A DNA stretch of 33,633 bases from an uncultured Dorea sp. Its GTDB lineage: Bacteria; Bacillota; Clostridia; Lachnospirales; Lachnospiraceae. The translations under genes and the position numbers were made by a program. The stretch's first letter is position 1. Every line of letters begins with the position of its first letter. Below are positions 33,512 through 33,633 of the stretch, piece by piece. The notes under the pieces are model-generated. The model ran no database searches. It had not been told where the DNA came from and saw only the letters and a program-made list of their open reading frames with translations. Location: the NCBI GenBank assembly GCA_910584095.1, contig CAJTYU010000024.1, forward strand, positions 11,217 to 44,849. Reading direction: 5' to 3'.

Positions 33512-33633
33512 TTATAATCCAGATATTTTTTCAAACAGCAGGGAAGCCTCATAAACGTTATATACTCCATATTTTGAAGCGTCTAATGTCTGTCCGCCGT
33601 AAGAATCCGTCCCTTCTTTATAACACTTCTTTT
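33512..33633 (-). CDS. C-terminal end of an unrecognised protein (5' end outside window)
   Basis: A minus-strand frame is open from the right edge to a TAA at 33514-33512, giving 39 residues including EGTDSYGGQTLDASKYGVYN and then VYEASLLFEKISGL. The composition is protein-like, and the stop lies 31 bp before the start of the paralogue, the usual operon spacing in this window. The family is not recognised. Given its neighbours it may belong to a surface or flagellin sugar cluster. Confidence 0.6.
   Translation of the reverse strand, partial: KKCYKEGTDSYGGQTLDASKYGVYNVYEASLLFEKISGL

Noticed and set aside
33481..33570. N-terminal extension of the degenerate cytidylyltransferase paralogue
   Set aside because: It overlaps the end of the upstream gene and extends beyond the family N-terminus; the ATG at 33480 has a spaced ribosome site.
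1..33633. CRISPR arrays, tRNA, rRNA, insertion sequences or prophage genes
   Set aside because: None seen. The only tandem repeats are protein-coding (1-189 and 14375-14540), and almost all sequence is assigned to coding regions.

Overview
The window is almost entirely a flagellar and chemotaxis locus from a low-to-moderate GC Gram-positive bacterium. The gene set (FliY with a CheC-like half, CheC, CheD, CheV, FlbD, a flg_new-type operon protein, short FliP, sigma-28) and strong AGGAGG-type ribosome binding sites point to Clostridia, most likely a Lachnospiraceae-like motile gut organism. That assignment is inferred from gene content and style, not from a database match.

Layout. The left edge (1-453, + strand) holds the 3' end of a gene made of 72-bp in-frame tandem repeats joined to a ComFB-like Cys-rich domain. 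A bidirectional terminator (about 491-520) separates it from a long minus-strand gene train running from 29537 down to 532. In transcription order this is: lytic transglycosylase, flgB, fliE, fliF, fliG, fliH, fliI, fliJ, fliK, flgD, flg_new-type protein, flgE, flbD, motA, motB, fliM, cheY, flgC, fliY, fliO, fliP, fliQ, fliR, flhB, flhA, fliA (sigma-28), flgF-like, flgG-like, cheC, cheD, cheV, a degenerate EAL/HDOD protein, a HExxH (HEMEH) putative metalloprotease, and a chemoreceptor with a CZB zinc-binding signature outside the membrane. Most genes overlap or are under 50 bp apart. Gaps with candidate promoters lie before the transglycosylase, before flgB and, most convincingly, before cheY.

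Divergent from the train at 29927 is a second chemoreceptor (+ strand, 4-helix-bundle type) with its own near-consensus sigma-A promoter and an intrinsic terminator. The right edge (31917-33633, minus strand) holds two tandem glucose-1-phosphate cytidylyltransferase-like genes and the last 39 codons of an unrecognised gene, perhaps part of a surface or flagellin glycan cluster.

How the genes fit together. The window encodes the MS ring, export apparatus, ATPase complex, C ring, stator, rod and hook proteins, plus the sigma factor for late genes. It also encodes a Bacillus-type adaptation branch (CheC, CheD, CheV, FliY phosphatase). Filament, hook-associated and cap proteins, CheA/CheW/CheR/CheB, FliL and FlhF/FlhG are not in the window.

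Most interesting points: the ComFB repeat fusion; two FliM-like EIDALL-type CheY-docking motifs duplicated inside FliY; displaced flgC behind an internal promoter; a cytidylyltransferase paralogue that has lost its GGxGTR signature but is coupled to an intact copy; a probable metalloprotease and a degenerate EAL/HDOD protein at the operon tail; and an extracytoplasmic CZB domain.
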